64,000 nucleotides of DNA from Archivesica marissinica (GCA_014843695.1 CM026386.1:85216850-85280849), one strand, 5' to 3'; shown: positions 11,931 through 24,521, counted from the first letter of the stretch. Translations and numbers: made by a program. The notes: generated from the letters alone by a model not told the origin.

Positions 11931-14393
11931 ATATTCACCCAGCTAAAATTAAGAATTGATATGGGTATGTGTCATTCTTGTTGCAGAATTAGATCAGAAC
12001 TGTGTATTATTGAAGACATGTCAGGCATCAGGGTACTGTCGAGTGTCCACAAGATGAACGAAGACGCAAACACCACAATATTGAATAACAGAGAGATCAT
12101 TCATAAGGTAACTCCATTAATACATTGAATCTACACTAAAGCAGCTGTGTCGCATATTAATTATTTTATTTTAATATACTAGAGTCTCACACCTTATTTA
12201 ATTTATTATTATTATATAAACAGGTATAAATTTATAATGCCTGAATGACCATGTAATAGTTTATTCTATTGACTGTATACTTTGGACAAATATATAACCC
12301 TCCTCAAAGGGTCGTGAATATGCCACCACCTAAAGAAATGTTCATATTACTTGGAGAATGTAATTTGTTTTTTTCCATCAATCAATAATTAACCATACGA
12401 TAGGAATGGGTGCTAATGTTTATAGCTACGCCTGTCTGAGGACAGGGTATCTCAAAATTATGTTGATTGCGTGTGAATTCGGTCAAATGTCTGTGTGATC
12501 AGCGACGAGTCCACTCTAATTGATTTCTATCGTAGGAAACCTCGATTGAACTGTCAAATAAACAATACCATGTGTTTGACCGTTCAATGTCGAATCGGGG
12601 TCATGCTAATCTTTTGTCAAATACCAGCAATCCAAGTGCTATTCCCCTAGTTTTATAGATGTATTTGTGACATTTTGTAAAACACTGTTTACAGGCCTAT
12701 CTAGATTTATGGTCATTCTGAAATGTGTATATTACCGACAGCATAACAGCTTATGTATACAGTTGCCCTCTGAGCAGTATTTCATGCACCTGGTAAAACC
12801 ACCAACCTGATATAATTGGACACCACCAGTGGAATTTGAACCTATAGAGTTGAGAAGCAGGTGACTACCTTAGATACTCATCCACGGAGATATAGTGGGT
12901 GTTGCAGACAGATAGTGGATGTAGCACTCTGTTGATAGCTTCATATAAACTTCCGAGTTAAATTGGGATCATTGTGTTAAAACTAGGCTTACAATACTGA
13001 ATTGTGTCATAACTCATTTACGCAACAGTTGCTTCGTACAAAACCAGATCAGTAGTTTGACGATAATTTTAACCATTGTCTGGTTTGTCAGGGTAAACTG
13101 GCTCTAGTTTGGTTTAGTACCAGTATTATTGATATTGTATTTTATTTACAGGCTATGTAGAATATAGCAACAACTAGACACGTTATGCTGTGAAAGAACC
13201 GAAGTAGTATGGATATATATGCGATAATGCCAATCATATCCAGACACTATGCAGTGTGAAGAAAAACTGACAGAACAAACTGTGGTGACTATTCATTTCA
13301 CGCGTTTCGATAGTAGAGCGTGAAATATTTGTCTTTCGCGTAGCGGTACCCTAAAGTGATAGTGTGTATCGATCGGTCTATATAGCACGAGGAAAGCGTG
13401 CTATTTAAGATTATATATTGAGACGTGTATGTAGAGCTGATCATTCTACCGAACGACTTCTAACAAGTTATAATTTCATGTTATGAATATTAAAGCATTG
13501 CACAATTAAATACTGTCTTTATGATACAATTAGTACATGTAATGATAATGTATATCTGCAAGAGAGCGTGGACCCATACTGCTCTACAATCCGACAATCC
13601 GGTCACTTTCTGTACAAGTGGTCATGTAGACATGGGTTACAGGTTTCCAGAGTAAATTCTCTGGTTTTTCCTGGGCGAAGTCAGTTTGTAATTTTTGATC
13701 AATTGACTAAAACAAAACAAAACATTGCGCAGATATATAATGCTTAAGACGTAATTATACGGTAATATCAATAGTGATATGTAAATACACTTGAATGTTG
13801 ATATTGTTGATACAGTCGACCTTGTGGATATATATATATGTAAATATGTAAGCATATGTGTAGCCAGGTTGCCGAAATAAACGTCGCTCGTTCTGGTACA
13901 GCATACAGTTGTTGCTTGTTTATTGGTATACATCAGTTTAGAGAGAGTATAGCAAAGACTGAACATGATTCGAGGATTACTGACTGTAACTTATCTCCCC
14001 CTCAAACTATACCTTTATTTGAAACAAAGAAATGAAAGAGAACAATTGTCATTTAATGCACTTATTCCAGATGATTATACAGCAATTCATTTCATTAAGA
14101 TCCATAATATCAAATATTGAAATTTTATTTGGTTATTAGTTTGTTCCATTGCATCCCAACATTTCCATGTAGTACCGAAGACACTGTCAGAACCTGTCCG
14201 TCTAGGATCAACCGTTCAATCTGAAACAAGAGTAAATTATCATCAAAGTCTGAATGTATTAGTGACATTTGAGGTTAGTAATTTCTAGGATGCAAGTTAA
14301 TTTAAACAAGAGCACCATGAACTTTTGAAGGCCTCAGTGTGCTCACCAGAGTTCAAAGGGTTATACAAACACAGTATCTGGAACGTTTGCATA
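11931..14393. other. AT-rich noncoding stretch
   Basis: I saw no sustained frame or element ends. AATAAA at 13878 followed by a GT-rich stretch could be a polyadenylation site or an LTR U5, but no matching second LTR was found. Confidence 0.35.
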
Positions 14394-14620
14394 TTCTCCG
14401 TGGCCTAGTGGTTAAGGCGTCCGTACATATATGTAGCGGGAGGTCGAAAGTTTGAACCTCGCCAGAAATGGCTGGCCCTTTCAATAGGGGCGTATTTAAA
14501 GCTAGTTTAACAGGTCGCCCAATGAATGGTTATCGTTGCAACACTGCTAGTACACATATCCACTAGCCACATTATCTGAGAATTATGGTTTCTGATATTA
14601 AAGATGATTTTTAAAATGTT
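14394..14620 (+). mobile_element. tRNA-derived SINE, second family
   Basis: The head carries CCGTGGCCTAGTGGTTAAGG (box A) and GGTCGAAAGTTTGAACCTC (box B) at 14398-14460. The body continues with GGCCCTTTCAATAGGGGCG. The 3' boundary is approximate. Confidence 0.65.
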
Positions 14621-14704
14621 GAACTTTCGTCAATTAACATTATGACATAAGGGAGGGGGATGAGGTATATCAATGATGTCCAATGGAATCGCTCACCTGT
14701 GACA

Positions 14705-14976
14705 ACTGTATGAGGTTAAGTTTAAACTTTATTTATTTAACAATGACTGGGAAACAAGCTGTAACATCTTGTAATCACTCTTGTTGGAGCGGATGACATA
14801 GTATTTGTGGTCATTCGTGTCGGAGGAAACCGGAGTACCCGGAGAAAACCCACTTGTCTGATCTGTTGACCACTGTACCATCTCACATACTTCCAAGTGT
14901 GAGGATGATCGAACTCGGGTTGCATTTGTGAGAAGCGAGCGCATTAACCACTGCGCTAATCCGACAGCCACAACTA
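14705..14976 (-). mobile_element. tRNA-derived SINE, third family
   Basis: On the minus strand the head starts near 14976 (GGATTAGCGCAGTGGTTAAT ... GAGTTCGATCATCC). The body contains GGGTTTTCTCCGGGTACTCC and ends near AAATAAATAAAGTTTAAAC. The head matches 2078-2150. ORFs here are read-through of the SINE. Confidence 0.75.
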
Positions 14977-15042
14977 TATACGGGAAGTTACTTATAAACA
15001 AATGAATAATAATTTGTGATCGGAATCAACTTCAATTATGTA

Positions 15043-15285
15043 GCGGTCCAGTGGTTAAACACGCAGGTTAAACTCACCACTATACCATACTAAAATGACT
15101 CGCATCATAGTCTTTCGGATAAAACTCTAAACCGTGCACGTAAACGAGGCAGAAGAGACTGGAATGCGTCTCTGTATGTATCATTGCACAATCCACTAAA
15201 ATCACTAATCTCTTCAAGAGGTGTAGCTCATATGGGCAACCGGTAGCGACGTTAAATATCCATAAAACACACACACAATCAACTT
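15043..15285 (+). mobile_element. tRNA-derived SINE, same family as 4428-4685
   Basis: A degraded head (GCGGTCCAGTGGTTAAACAC) is followed by ACCGTGCACGTAAACGAGGC and GCTCATATGGGCAACCGGTA, ending in (CA)n. The box B region is partly deleted. Confidence 0.75.
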
Positions 15286-15609
15286 TCATTTGTAACACTT
15301 TAAGTGATGTAAATATCATCCAAACATTTATGACTTGCACTGGCACAGTCATATTTGACTGATAATCTATATATGACTGGAATATATTCTTACCTTGCGC
15401 ATTGAAATGCAGTTGCTGGGCAGACATCCACACTATTTGTTCAAGTCTGCCCCCATCTCATTGCAACGTCCACACCTGCACCAATATTGTGTACTAACAG
15501 CTGGTTGTAGAGGTCCTGGTTATGGTGGTGGAGATTGAGTACGAGATTCTGCAACTTCTCAACAATTTCTATGAGGTACATATATAAACAGTACTAAGCC
15601 ATGTGTGTA

Positions 15610-16493
15610 CCATATTTAGCTATGTATAGTGCGCTATCGTGTATAATGCGCACCCACGATTTGGCACAAAAATCGGGGGAAAAACTTGAGTTCCAAGTTC
15701 CAAGTCAAAATTTAACATTTCTCAAGAATCGCTAAAAATTGTGCTCCGTGATTTTTACAACTTATATTAATCACTCGAGATACCTCATCGAGGAATGGTA
15801 ACGCACTCAGGCACACCTGCTCAAATTTCTCAACACGTTCTCAATCATCTCAACACGTTCTCAAACATGTCAGCAGATGCTCAAACTTCTCAACACGACG
15901 TGAACACGTGTAGCCTACCTACAAACAATTGAAATACTGCAGCCAAATGCAATGCATTGTACATAGTAAATATTTCCCGTAAAAATAACCAACACATTGT
16001 GTCTTTAATCAGGTCGTATTTAAAAACATACAGTATATTAAATCAAATAAACTATTATTACAAAGTTTCTTTATCTCTATGATATTGTACGTATGCTGCG
16101 TCGCTTTATGCGGCGAAGTACGCAAAAAGTACGGAAAATATTACATACGATAAAACCATGTGATGTTATCAAATCGTCATTTTTTTTATGCATTTACTAA
16201 TTTCAATTAAATTCTTCAAAGTTTGCCAAAATAAACGCAATATATGCTAATTTTGTGGTCTTATTCATTTCATTTATTTATATAGACTGGTTTTAATAGC
16301 TAGTTTATAACGTTTGTCGAATTAACAAATTATAGAATGACTGTGGGCCGTTCTGGTCGAATTTCACGAAATATTGGTCAATTTTGGTACGGGAAAAAAT
16401 GTCCTGATGTCTGTACTGGTGTATAATGCGCAGTAGATAAAATGGATGAGGATTTCAGTAAGAAATGTGCGCACTATACATAGCTAAATACGG
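15610..16493. mobile_element. Nonautonomous TA-flanked DNA transposon, copy A (884 bp)
   Basis: The termini are CCATATTTAGCTATGTATAG and, reverse-complemented, CCGTATTTAGCTATGTATAG. TA flanks both ends (15608-15609, 16494-16495). The same element sits at 34989-35873 in the opposite orientation. TA duplication suggests the Tc1/mariner/pogo superfamily. No transposase ORF is present. Interior direct repeats around GAGAAGTTTGAG/CTCAACACGTTCTC are visible. Confidence 0.85.
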
Positions 16494-16495
16494 TA

Positions 16496-16740
16496 AGGTG
16501 CCTTGCTCAATGACACCTGGGACCGTTCAATTTCAAATGCGATGATGACCCACGGAAAAAAGGTCCGGAGTTCGAGCCCCGCTGGAGCCGTTACGATTAT
16601 GCCCTTAGGCAAGGCATTTATATTCCACATTGATCTTCTCTCCCTCGTGGCGATGGATTCCATCAGGAATGCGGTCTCGAGAGTGATTAATATAAGTTTA
16701 ATAACTTGTTTCGCAAAATAGCTAAAATAAAAAACAGGAT
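16496..16740 (+). mobile_element. tRNA-derived SINE, fourth family
   Basis: Box B-like GGAGTTCGAGCCCCGC is followed by GCCGTTACGATTATGCCC, TAGGCAAGGCATTTA and GGCGATGGATTCCATCAGG. A second copy lies at 23036-23270. The head upstream of box B is degraded. It abuts the right end of the TA element. Confidence 0.75.
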
Positions 16741-17533
16741 ATGTAAGCAAACCCTCCGCCCCACCCCCCCCCCCCCCCAAAAGCTATAATTAATAAAGAT
16801 AAGATTATCCAGATACTTGATGCTCAAATACTGCAAAACAATCGTGAGAAACGATATATTTTCTTTATAATGATTTATGAAAATTATGTTAAAAATACCC
16901 CAATGACAACTTGTGAAGTGGTTTCACGTTAATTTAATACTTATTCGGCATATGAAACATTTTGCACGGTTTCCAATTAAAACCCAATCACATTTACATC
17001 ATTTGAGATACATTGTAATAATAACTGAGGCCGTTTCAACTTACTGTAATCGTTCATACTTCAATCTGACGGCAAAACTCCACATTTTTTTATCATTGCC
17101 GAAGGCAGATGATTCATCCCGAATGTACATCCGGTTCCGACTGTAAACAAATGCGCGTGACCTGGTCGACTTGGAAAGTCCTACTTTCGGTTTCGAGTTT
17201 GTTTTATTGCAAAAAAAACAATGTTTACTAATTGAACATAATTATACAAATTATAATATAAGAATGTGTTGCAGCATTGCTACCCATACGTAAAATTTGA
17301 ATTTTTCATATATATTTTATGTCATACGATGTAATGCTGCTGTACCTTTAATTAATTATGCTAATAAACAGGAAAATTGACCCTGTTTTGCCGTATGGCA
17401 GATTTCAGAATAATGGCATAGTTAACACTCTTTTTCATATGTTTGATGCAGACAATTAAAAAGTGTAAAATAAATAAATAAATAATTTGTTTTTATGTAG
17501 TCATATAAAATGAATAAATTAATGTAAAATATA
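16741..17533. other. AT-rich noncoding stretch
   Basis: It contains a poly-C tract at about 16763-16778. No credible ORF or element was recognised. Confidence 0.4.
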
Positions 17534-18533
17534 CAGTAAAAACCTTCTATGCGACCACCCCGATTTCGAGACCACCCCGCTATTGCGAACGATTTTTTTC
17601 AGAACGGAATATTTCACTATATATGTCAATGGTCGTTGACCCCGATAACCAGACCACCCCGTTATTCCATAATACGACCAGTTAATTCAGACAAATGCCA
17701 TTAATCCTATGCTAATTGAACCCCTAATACGACCGCGGGTGATTTTCTCACTTTCATTGATCGCACCTGACATGATAAAACATTTTTAATTATGTCCCAG
17801 TTTTACGACAATTATGGTATTGTATTGTCATGGTTAAGTGAGATAAACACGGAAGTGTTGATTGTAAATGATTGCTTTTGATTGCTTTTAATCTTTTGTA
17901 TATTATCTGGAGTACAAACTGTAAAACACAAGGTAGGTATTATGTGTTTCTATTAATAGATAATTACTTCTTTTTGTTTGCTAATCTTTGCGATATTGGA
18001 TTGATTGATCTCCTCGATTGATCTCCTAGAGTGTTGGACAATAAAAGATTATCATTAAGACAGTATGTTTCATATCACATTTTGCATTTATAGAATAAGC
18101 ATGGACCGTAAACGCAAAGAACTCTCTCTTAAAGAGAAAATTAACTTAATAAATGAAAGTCCTGGTAAGAGCCAGAGACAACTACCAGAAAAGTTCTGCA
18201 TTGGAAAGATACAGGTAAATTAATTAGTAAAACTTAATCAAACAAGTTCTGAATGGATAAATATAGGATAGCCTGAGAGGGGTGGAACAAAATGTGTGAT
18301 TAACTTATTCAGTGGGTAGAAATATTTAATGAAAACAAGCTGCTATGAATCCAATTTTTTTGAGTTGGATCCTTGAGAAGGCTTGCTGTGTGACCGACCA
18401 CTGAATTTGCTAATTGAAGATTATTTTATATTGGTCTTCTTGACCTGAAACTCGATAAAGAGACCACCCCACCCCACTAATAAGACCACTTTTTGGAAGT
18501 CCCATAGGTGGTCTTATTATAGTGGTTTTACTG
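17534..18533. mobile_element. Tigger/pogo-like nonautonomous transposon (1000 bp)
   Basis: The TIR begins CAGTAAAAACCTTCTATGCG on the left; the right end reverse-complements to CAGTAAAACCACTATAATAA. TA flanks both ends (17532-17533, 18534-18535). Subterminal GACCACCCC motifs recur on both sides. The interior retains a transposase first exon at 18101-18214, so the element derives from an autonomous Tigger by internal deletion. Confidence 0.85.
18101..18223 (+). pseudogene. Tigger-like transposase N-terminal CENP-B-type exon
   Basis: A 40-codon frame starts MDRKRKELSLKEKINLINES and continues through PGKSQRQLPEKFCIGK. This is the first helix-turn-helix of the CENP-B N-terminal DNA-binding domain found in Tigger/pogo transposases (RKR..LSL.EK..LI, then SQRQL and F.I.K). 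A splice-donor-like CAG/GTAAAT at 18212-18220 interrupts the domain just where TV..I would follow, so this is probably exon 1. The catalytic DDE domain is absent from the element, and it cannot encode active transposase. Confidence 0.75.
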
Positions 18534-18535
18534 TA

Positions 18536-20775
18536 ATAATATTTCAAGGAGTCAAACTACGGACATTTTTGTTTTTCTTTTCTAAAATGAGACATTTTTG
18601 ATGGACAAAAGTTACCTATAGTGATATAGTGATATTTTATTATAAGTGTTTTAATTTAATACTGTTGACTGTTTGTTCTTCATAATAGGCCATAACATTG
18701 TCAGAAATGCTCTATATTACCATGTAAATATGATAAATCAGTCATTCTTTTGAACAAAATCTTGAATTTTGTTAATCTTTCTTGACAGTGCTAATGTTAT
18801 CAATTTCCGTCTTTGTGGCAGTGTGACATTAGCATTCTGCATGTTAAAAATCTCGTTCTTGGGGTTACAATTTGGAGTACAGTGATTGGCTAACTACAAG
18901 ATTCGACATTAGAGGAAGATAGATAGTGTAATAACGAACGAAACTCATAAACATAAACAGTGAGACCATAATGACATTATTTATTCGTAAATATATTGGT
19001 GTGGCAGACGATGTATATGTCATTTTGGAGGGGAACAAATTGCTAATTTCTTTAAAAATGATAGTTATATGGCGACATAAATGGGAATAGTGAAATTAGT
19101 GAAAACTGGGATAGATTTAAAGTTTTTACCGCTAACTTACCTGTCTGATCTCCATTATTGGTTAAAATAGATTGGAAGTGCACAAGGTACGTTTATTTAT
19201 ATTTCCGGTAACTGGAGCATGAAATATCGCGTGATCTCTCGCGACTTGCTATTCCCACAGTTGGGCGAAAATTCTTCACGCCGGGATATGTGAGCGTTAA
19301 TGATAGAGGCAGTAACGAAATATACAGTGGGCAGTCATCTTGAGACAATTGGCTGTAATATGGACATTAGGGTTAAATTTGAAATTTGAAGAGTATTCTA
19401 CTTTTCAGCTTTAGTTTACCGCCACCTGTTTTGTGGTTGTAAAACATATTAAAAACATAGAGTCTGTTCATTTATATTTCCAATCTTTCATTTCTTTTGA
19501 TACCACATCCACTGTGAAGAGGTATTCAAATCAGCCTGAAAGAATATTCAAAATATAGTGTTTTGCATAGCCAGTGCTCTCCTGTGAATAACGTCACTGT
19601 GTTTACACATTGTATTCCTCCGCCAAATAATACACTATACCAACCTTCAGTTTGCAATGGCCTGAATTCTTATACCACATCTTTTCTACTCATCAACTAG
19701 TCTGAAGTCTTCTCAAGTCACATAATTTCTCAAAAAAACACAAAAACTATACACTGCCTGTCATGAGAATGCATTTTTACCAAAAAGAAATATTTACTAG
19801 TATATTAGTTATTGGGACTACATTTGAGTGGACCGCGGATGCACATCTGCCAATTTACTTATATACAACCATTAACAAAAACAAAACATGTGCTATGTAA
19901 TATTTTCTTGCTTTTCATGTAATATAATCTTTAACAAACTACCATAAGTTATAACAATTTTGAGTGATGTGGAACCAGTATTTTCAACAGAAACAATGGT
20001 TTTAAGAAGTCACTAAAACCATGTCGGCCAGTGTAAAAAGTGACATTTTTTGACATTTTTTGACATTTTGGCCTGTGTGTATTTTTTGATCCATTTTTCA
20101 AAGCGCAGCATTTGTTAACATTGAACTGGCATGGCTTTATGCGTATGTGTATGTTATTGAATAATAAATGCTTTTCAATAACAAAACTCCCCTTTTTTGC
20201 ATTGCATATATTTGCAAAAAAATGGAGAAACGGGGCAAAAATGCATTTGTTTCATTATTTTGCTGATATTTTCACAGTGCTCTATAATTAGTTGCTGTTT
20301 GCCATGTAATATAATCGATAAGAAACTACTATGACAAATTTGAACAATGTGACTAGTATTTACAACAAAAATTAAGTTTTTAAGAAGTGCCTCAGCGGCC
20401 AATCTAATTGTTTGTGTACTTTTCCGCCTGTAGTCTACCTATACTTTTCAAAATTGTAACTTGTGTAGGCATTCTCTGAACATGGGCGACTACCATGCTC
20501 TACGCTATCCACATGGTGTCCCAAGAAAGCCTGGCCCGGTAGTCACCCTTGGGAGGCCCTACTTAGTGAGGTAAACTAGGTCAAAGGTCACTAAGTGCAG
20601 TTTTTATGCATACCGGTATTCACATATAATGCCTTATGTCTGGGCCATTTTCCAGGGAAAATAACGACAATGATATCAAAATACAGCTACAACATTGTAG
20701 TTTTATTTACAAACACTTTATGCAAATTTCCTCATTCGCTAAAAATTGACATTAGTAGATTATACATAGGTCATA
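18536..20775. other. AT-rich noncoding stretch with a diverged direct duplication
   Basis: Bases 19905-20035 and 20285-20402 share ATGTAATATAATC, GAAACTAC/CAAACTAC, AGTATTT.CAACA and TTTTAAGAAGT in order, an old duplication at about 380-bp spacing. TTTTTTGACATT is repeated near 20046-20068. No gene was seen. Confidence 0.45.
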
Positions 20776-20802
20776 CCACAGGCACCAGACACAAATTTTT
20801 TA

Positions 20803-21203
20803 CAGTACGGATAAATTATTGATATATATATGTTTATGGCATTATAATTTATATATTAATTTACATGAGCAGGAATACTACAAAAGTGGGTGGGGTAAAT
20901 AAACAAAAGAAGAAAAAACCTTTCAAAACTGACAATATTAACATTTCTCATGTATAAACGTTTTCTTAGGTATTTAGATATTTTGTTTTAGGAGTTTGCT
21001 TTTTATTTATGAAATAATAATAATTTAATGTTTCAAGTGAAATTCTGTACCTCTGCGCTCTTTAAATAACACAACTATTGAAGGTATGACCCACAGGCAC
21101 CTTTTGTTTATTTACCCCACCCACTTTTGTAGTATTCCTGCTCATGTAAATTAATATATAATGCCATAAACATATATATATCAATAATTTATCCGTACTG
21201 TTA
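20803..21203. repeat. Near-perfect inverted repeat, about 100-bp arms
   Basis: Arms 20803-20908 and about 21103-21203 are identical reverse complements except for a 7-bp indel in an AT-rich stretch. Both include AAAAGTGGGTGGGGTAAATA. The loop is about 195 bp. A third CCACAGGCACC lies at 21092, next to the right arm. Confidence 0.8.
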
Positions 21204-21219
21204 AGTAACCCTCCTGGCT

Positions 21220-21310
21220 TTAACTCAACGGATAGAGTGCGCGTTCAAAGATTATTTATCTTCTAGACGGAACGTACGACTTGAATAGTTCGATCGTGTC
21301 GTGCCGGATG
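21220..21310 (+). mobile_element. Degraded tRNA-like SINE head
   Basis: GGCTTTAACTCAACGGATAG resembles box A, and TAGTTCGATCGTG near 21285 resembles box B. Spacing is slightly long. It does not fold as a convincing tRNA gene. Confidence 0.35.
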
Positions 21311-23035
21311 TCATATTCACTGAGTTTGTTCCAATCTATCAGTATTACAGTTCTAACATAGAACGTTTGTTTATAGTTTTCATCGTTAGGTTTTATACGT
21401 TAGCCAAATAAAGTTATTTCATTCATATTAATGTTTTTCTCCAAAAATAAACATTATTTGGTGACGTGGTAGTATAAAGGTTTAAACAATTATTACACCA
21501 ATTATTACAACATTATGTTATCGTATGTAAAAATTTGTGAAAATAAAATATATCTAACCAATTAACAGGGACTATTGTTTCATTTTAACTTTCTGAATAT
21601 TCTAAGTCCATCTGCCGATTTTATTGACTAAACTATGAATGTGACACCCCCCTCCCCCCTGAATATCAGAAGATGTTTTATTGCGTACCGAGGTGTCAAC
21701 CTCACCCATGTCTCTAACAGACTGATATGCATTTGTCAGTGCACTTGGTTAATATAGACGCCAGAATGAAATTGATACAAATAATGGATGAAAATAAACT
21801 TAAATAGTACATATCTTGGACAATAGTATTTTGATGAAAACACATAATTCTTTATATTGACCTCTATTTATTAGATTTTTAGACTTCACATAAATGAGAT
21901 TAATGAATATTTGCATACTTTCAGATAAAATGTGAATATTTATCTGATGTGCAGTTTAATCTTTGATAATTAATATAGGAATGCCATAAGTACCAAAGCA
22001 TATGTTTGTAGAGCAATGAAGTTACTCACGTACCAGAAGTGACCAAGACAATCGTTAATAAACAAAGGCCGATAACAGGTATGTTGACGATACAATTAAC
22101 AATCCTCTTATAACTCTTCCGGTAAGCCTTTTTTCTCAACCACCAAACTGAATAATGACTAAAATCACGCTTTTTGAACCTAACCATGTGCAGAGCAAGT
22201 GATGAAGGCGCTTTATGCGTGGTTGATATTATATTCAGATCGGCTAGTTGAGATAAAGAGTTTAGGCTCTAGCTCTACCGCCCACAACCTCCGACAACTG
22301 CTGTGACATAGTACAGCTGTTCTTGTGATAGAAATTATTGAGAAGTGATCGGGTGATAAATATATATATATATTTAACAGGTAACTAAAGCCATTGTTGG
22401 TGAAGATTGATTATTTTGGAATATAAACTTTGACAATTATGACATAGAACGACTTAGCGCATTTCCATAGCGACGCAATGCGTATTCATGGTGGCGTTCG
22501 AATTATTTTTATTAATCAAATTTATGTGAAGGACAAGTCGCAAATCACGTTAAATCCAAAAATATATATGTTAACATTGAAAATAAATTTAAAAAAATAA
22601 AACTATTATATTTTACCTGTTTTCATTTTTAACCAATGAGGCAACAGCATTCATTTACATCGTATGTTGTCAAAAACCGAACGCCCAACCAAAATAACAA
22701 CTTTTCATTTCCTGCTGTTCACGATGAAACAAAGCGCCATTCAGGTGTTATTTGAGCGATCTCGATGAAATCAAAAGTATTTGTTGACAGAAAAAGTTCT
22801 TCCGGTCGGGACCACAAGGGCATATCAGTGATCTGGTCGTTTTTACCTAGTTTCTCGTCGATGTTTCTGCATGCATGTTTCAATTTCGTTGGTTGCCTTT
22901 ATTATATATTACTTACTATATGACCATAGGCCAAAAAAAAAAAATTTTGTGTCTGGTGCCTGTGGTTTAGAGATTAGTCTTAGGGTTTTATACATTTATT
23001 ACTCGACTAAACTTGGAGTATACCTGTAACAAAAG

Positions 23036-23270
23036 AAGTCGTAATAGCGCAGTGGATGCGCGTTCGTTTCAGGTGCGAACGGTCCGGAGCTCTAGCCCCG
23101 TGAAGCCGTTACGATTGTGCCCTTAGGCAAGGCATTTAAATTCCACGTTGCCTCTTCTCTCTCCCTCGTGGCGATGGATTCCATCAGGAATGAGGTCTCG
23201 AGAGTGATAAATATAAGTTGTAAGAACTTGTTTCACAATCAAGCTAAAATAAATTTGTATAAACTAACAA
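23036..23270 (+). mobile_element. tRNA-derived SINE, fourth family (fuller copy)
   Basis: The head has AATAGCGCAGTGGATGCGCG (box A) and GGAGCTCTAGCCCCG (box B, one change from GTTCGA). The body contains TTAGGCAAGGCATTTAAATT, GGCGATGGATTCCATCAGG and TCTCGAGAGTGATAAATATA. Confidence 0.75.
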
Positions 23271-23334
23271 AAGAAAACAAAATAAACATTAGTGATTTCA
23301 CCACATTCTCCCCCTCTATCGAAACTGTTAGTCA

Positions 23335-23511
23335 ACAAATTGTTCTCCTTGAACATTACACAAATATTAATAAGCACATAAATTGTTCTGCTTGAACATC
23401 ACACAAATATTAATAAGCACATAAATTGTTCTGCTTGAACATCACACAAATATTAATAAGCACATAAATTGTTCTGCTTGAACATAACACATATTAATCA
23501 ACATATTGTTC
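23335..23511. repeat. 43-bp tandem repeat, about four units
   Basis: The unit begins ATTGTTCTGCTTGAACATCA and ends AATAAGCACATAA. The first and last units are diverged. It lies just 3' of the gypsy pol remnant and could belong to its 3' noncoding region. Confidence 0.85.
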
Positions 23512-23550
23512 ACAATACAAAATTTCTTCTGAAATACAACCAGTATTAGA

Positions 23551-24478
23551 TCAGTCACTGAAACCTAAACGATTAGGCCGTATGGATTGTCTGGCTGATC
23601 GTCTAACCCAATGTTCTGAAACACCGGATTCTTGTGAATCATCTGAATCTGATTCTGGAGTTGCAATATCACCCACATTGGAAAGATCATTCGTATCTGT
23701 TGGTGCAGTGTGATTGACTTGGTTTGTAGTAGAAGTGTCATTTACAAGGAGCTAGATCTCTCAGGGATACTGTTGATTTGCGGCCGTCTGGAAGTCGAAC
23801 ATGTGCATAGGTGGGATTTGCCTCCAATAACCCTACTCTATCAACAAGCGGATCATACTTGCTGGTTCTCACATGTCTTTTGAACAGTACTGTACCCGGT
23901 ACCATGAGCCATGTGGGTATTGATCGACCAGTAGACGAACAGCGCTGGAATCCTAAGAATCGTTCATGAGGTGTGCAGTTAGTAGCAGTGCATAGTAGGC
24001 TGCGAATTGGAGGGCATCTTGCAAAACAGATTCCCACTGAGTGTCTTTCATTCCCTTAGTGTGTAGTGCCAAAGTGACTTAGATTAAATGCAGCTACTGC
24101 GTCTTTGTCCAAAGGAAAGTTAGTTACACTGACTAGTGGACGTATCTTATCGGAGAATCGCGGTATCCATTGACTGTAATAGGAAAACAAACCCATCACT
24201 CTCTTCAACGACTTTACGTTTTGCGGCAACGGCAGATCTCGTAGTGGTTTCATTCGTTCTGGATCCGGCTTCAGACAGCCGTGGCTAATTGAGTATCCCA
24301 GAAGGTTTATGGTTCGAACAGAATATGTACATTTGTCCTCATTGAATGTTAAATTATATCGTGTTGAGACCTCCATGAATTTTCTCAGATTTTCATCATG
24401 CTCTTCTTGGTCCATCCCTCCAATCGTGATATTGTCAAGATATACAAAAACTCCCTTTAGCTTGTTGTCCAGAACAGT
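23551..24478 (-). pseudogene. Ty3/gypsy pol remnant, RT fused by deletion to integrase C-terminus
   Basis: From 24478 downwards the frame shows VFVYLDNITIGG (the RT YxDD region, second D replaced by N), then NEDKC, INLLGYSIS and VKSLKRVMGLFSYY, the familiar end of gypsy RT and thumb. At about 24060 it jumps to integrase C-terminal sequence (MKDTQWESVLQDAL, HERFLGF, SIPTWLMVPG, then AHVRLPDGRKSTVSLRDL). A frameshift near 23740 separates a final tail (VRRSARQSIRPNRLG) ending at a stop, 23551-23553. RNase H and the integrase catalytic core are missing, so this is an internally deleted, nonfunctional copy. Its 5' side is cut at 24478 by a SINE. Confidence 0.85.
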
Positions 24479-24520
24479 AAAGCACTGACACGAGACCTCG
24501 GTTTAACGTCCCATTTGTGT
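24478..24520 (-). mobile_element. SINE fragment adjoining the full copy
   Basis: GACACGAGACCTCGGTTTAA repeats the block at 24676-24700 of the neighbouring full SINE. It is probably a truncated copy or a duplication at the insertion site. Confidence 0.55.
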
Positions 24521-24521
24521 G

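Larger units (their letters stand above)
20776..22965. mobile_element. Candidate 2.19-kb TIR element
   Basis: CCACAGGCACCAGACACAAA is at the left end; the identical 20 bp, reverse-complemented, closes at 22965. No clear target duplication was found. No transposase ORF exceeds background. It contains a long hairpin (20803-21203) and a tRNA-like SINE head (21220-21310). It could instead be two inverted copies of a shorter repeat. Confidence 0.5.

Noticed and set aside
13140..13990. Solo LTR (AATAAA near 13878 followed by GT-rich sequence)
   Set aside because: No TG...CA boundaries, target duplication or second copy could be identified.
14398..14462. Genuine tRNA genes at the SINE heads (also 24745-24806, 23041-23100)
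   Set aside because: Boxes A and B are present, but the acceptor stems do not pair and each continues into a conserved SINE body.
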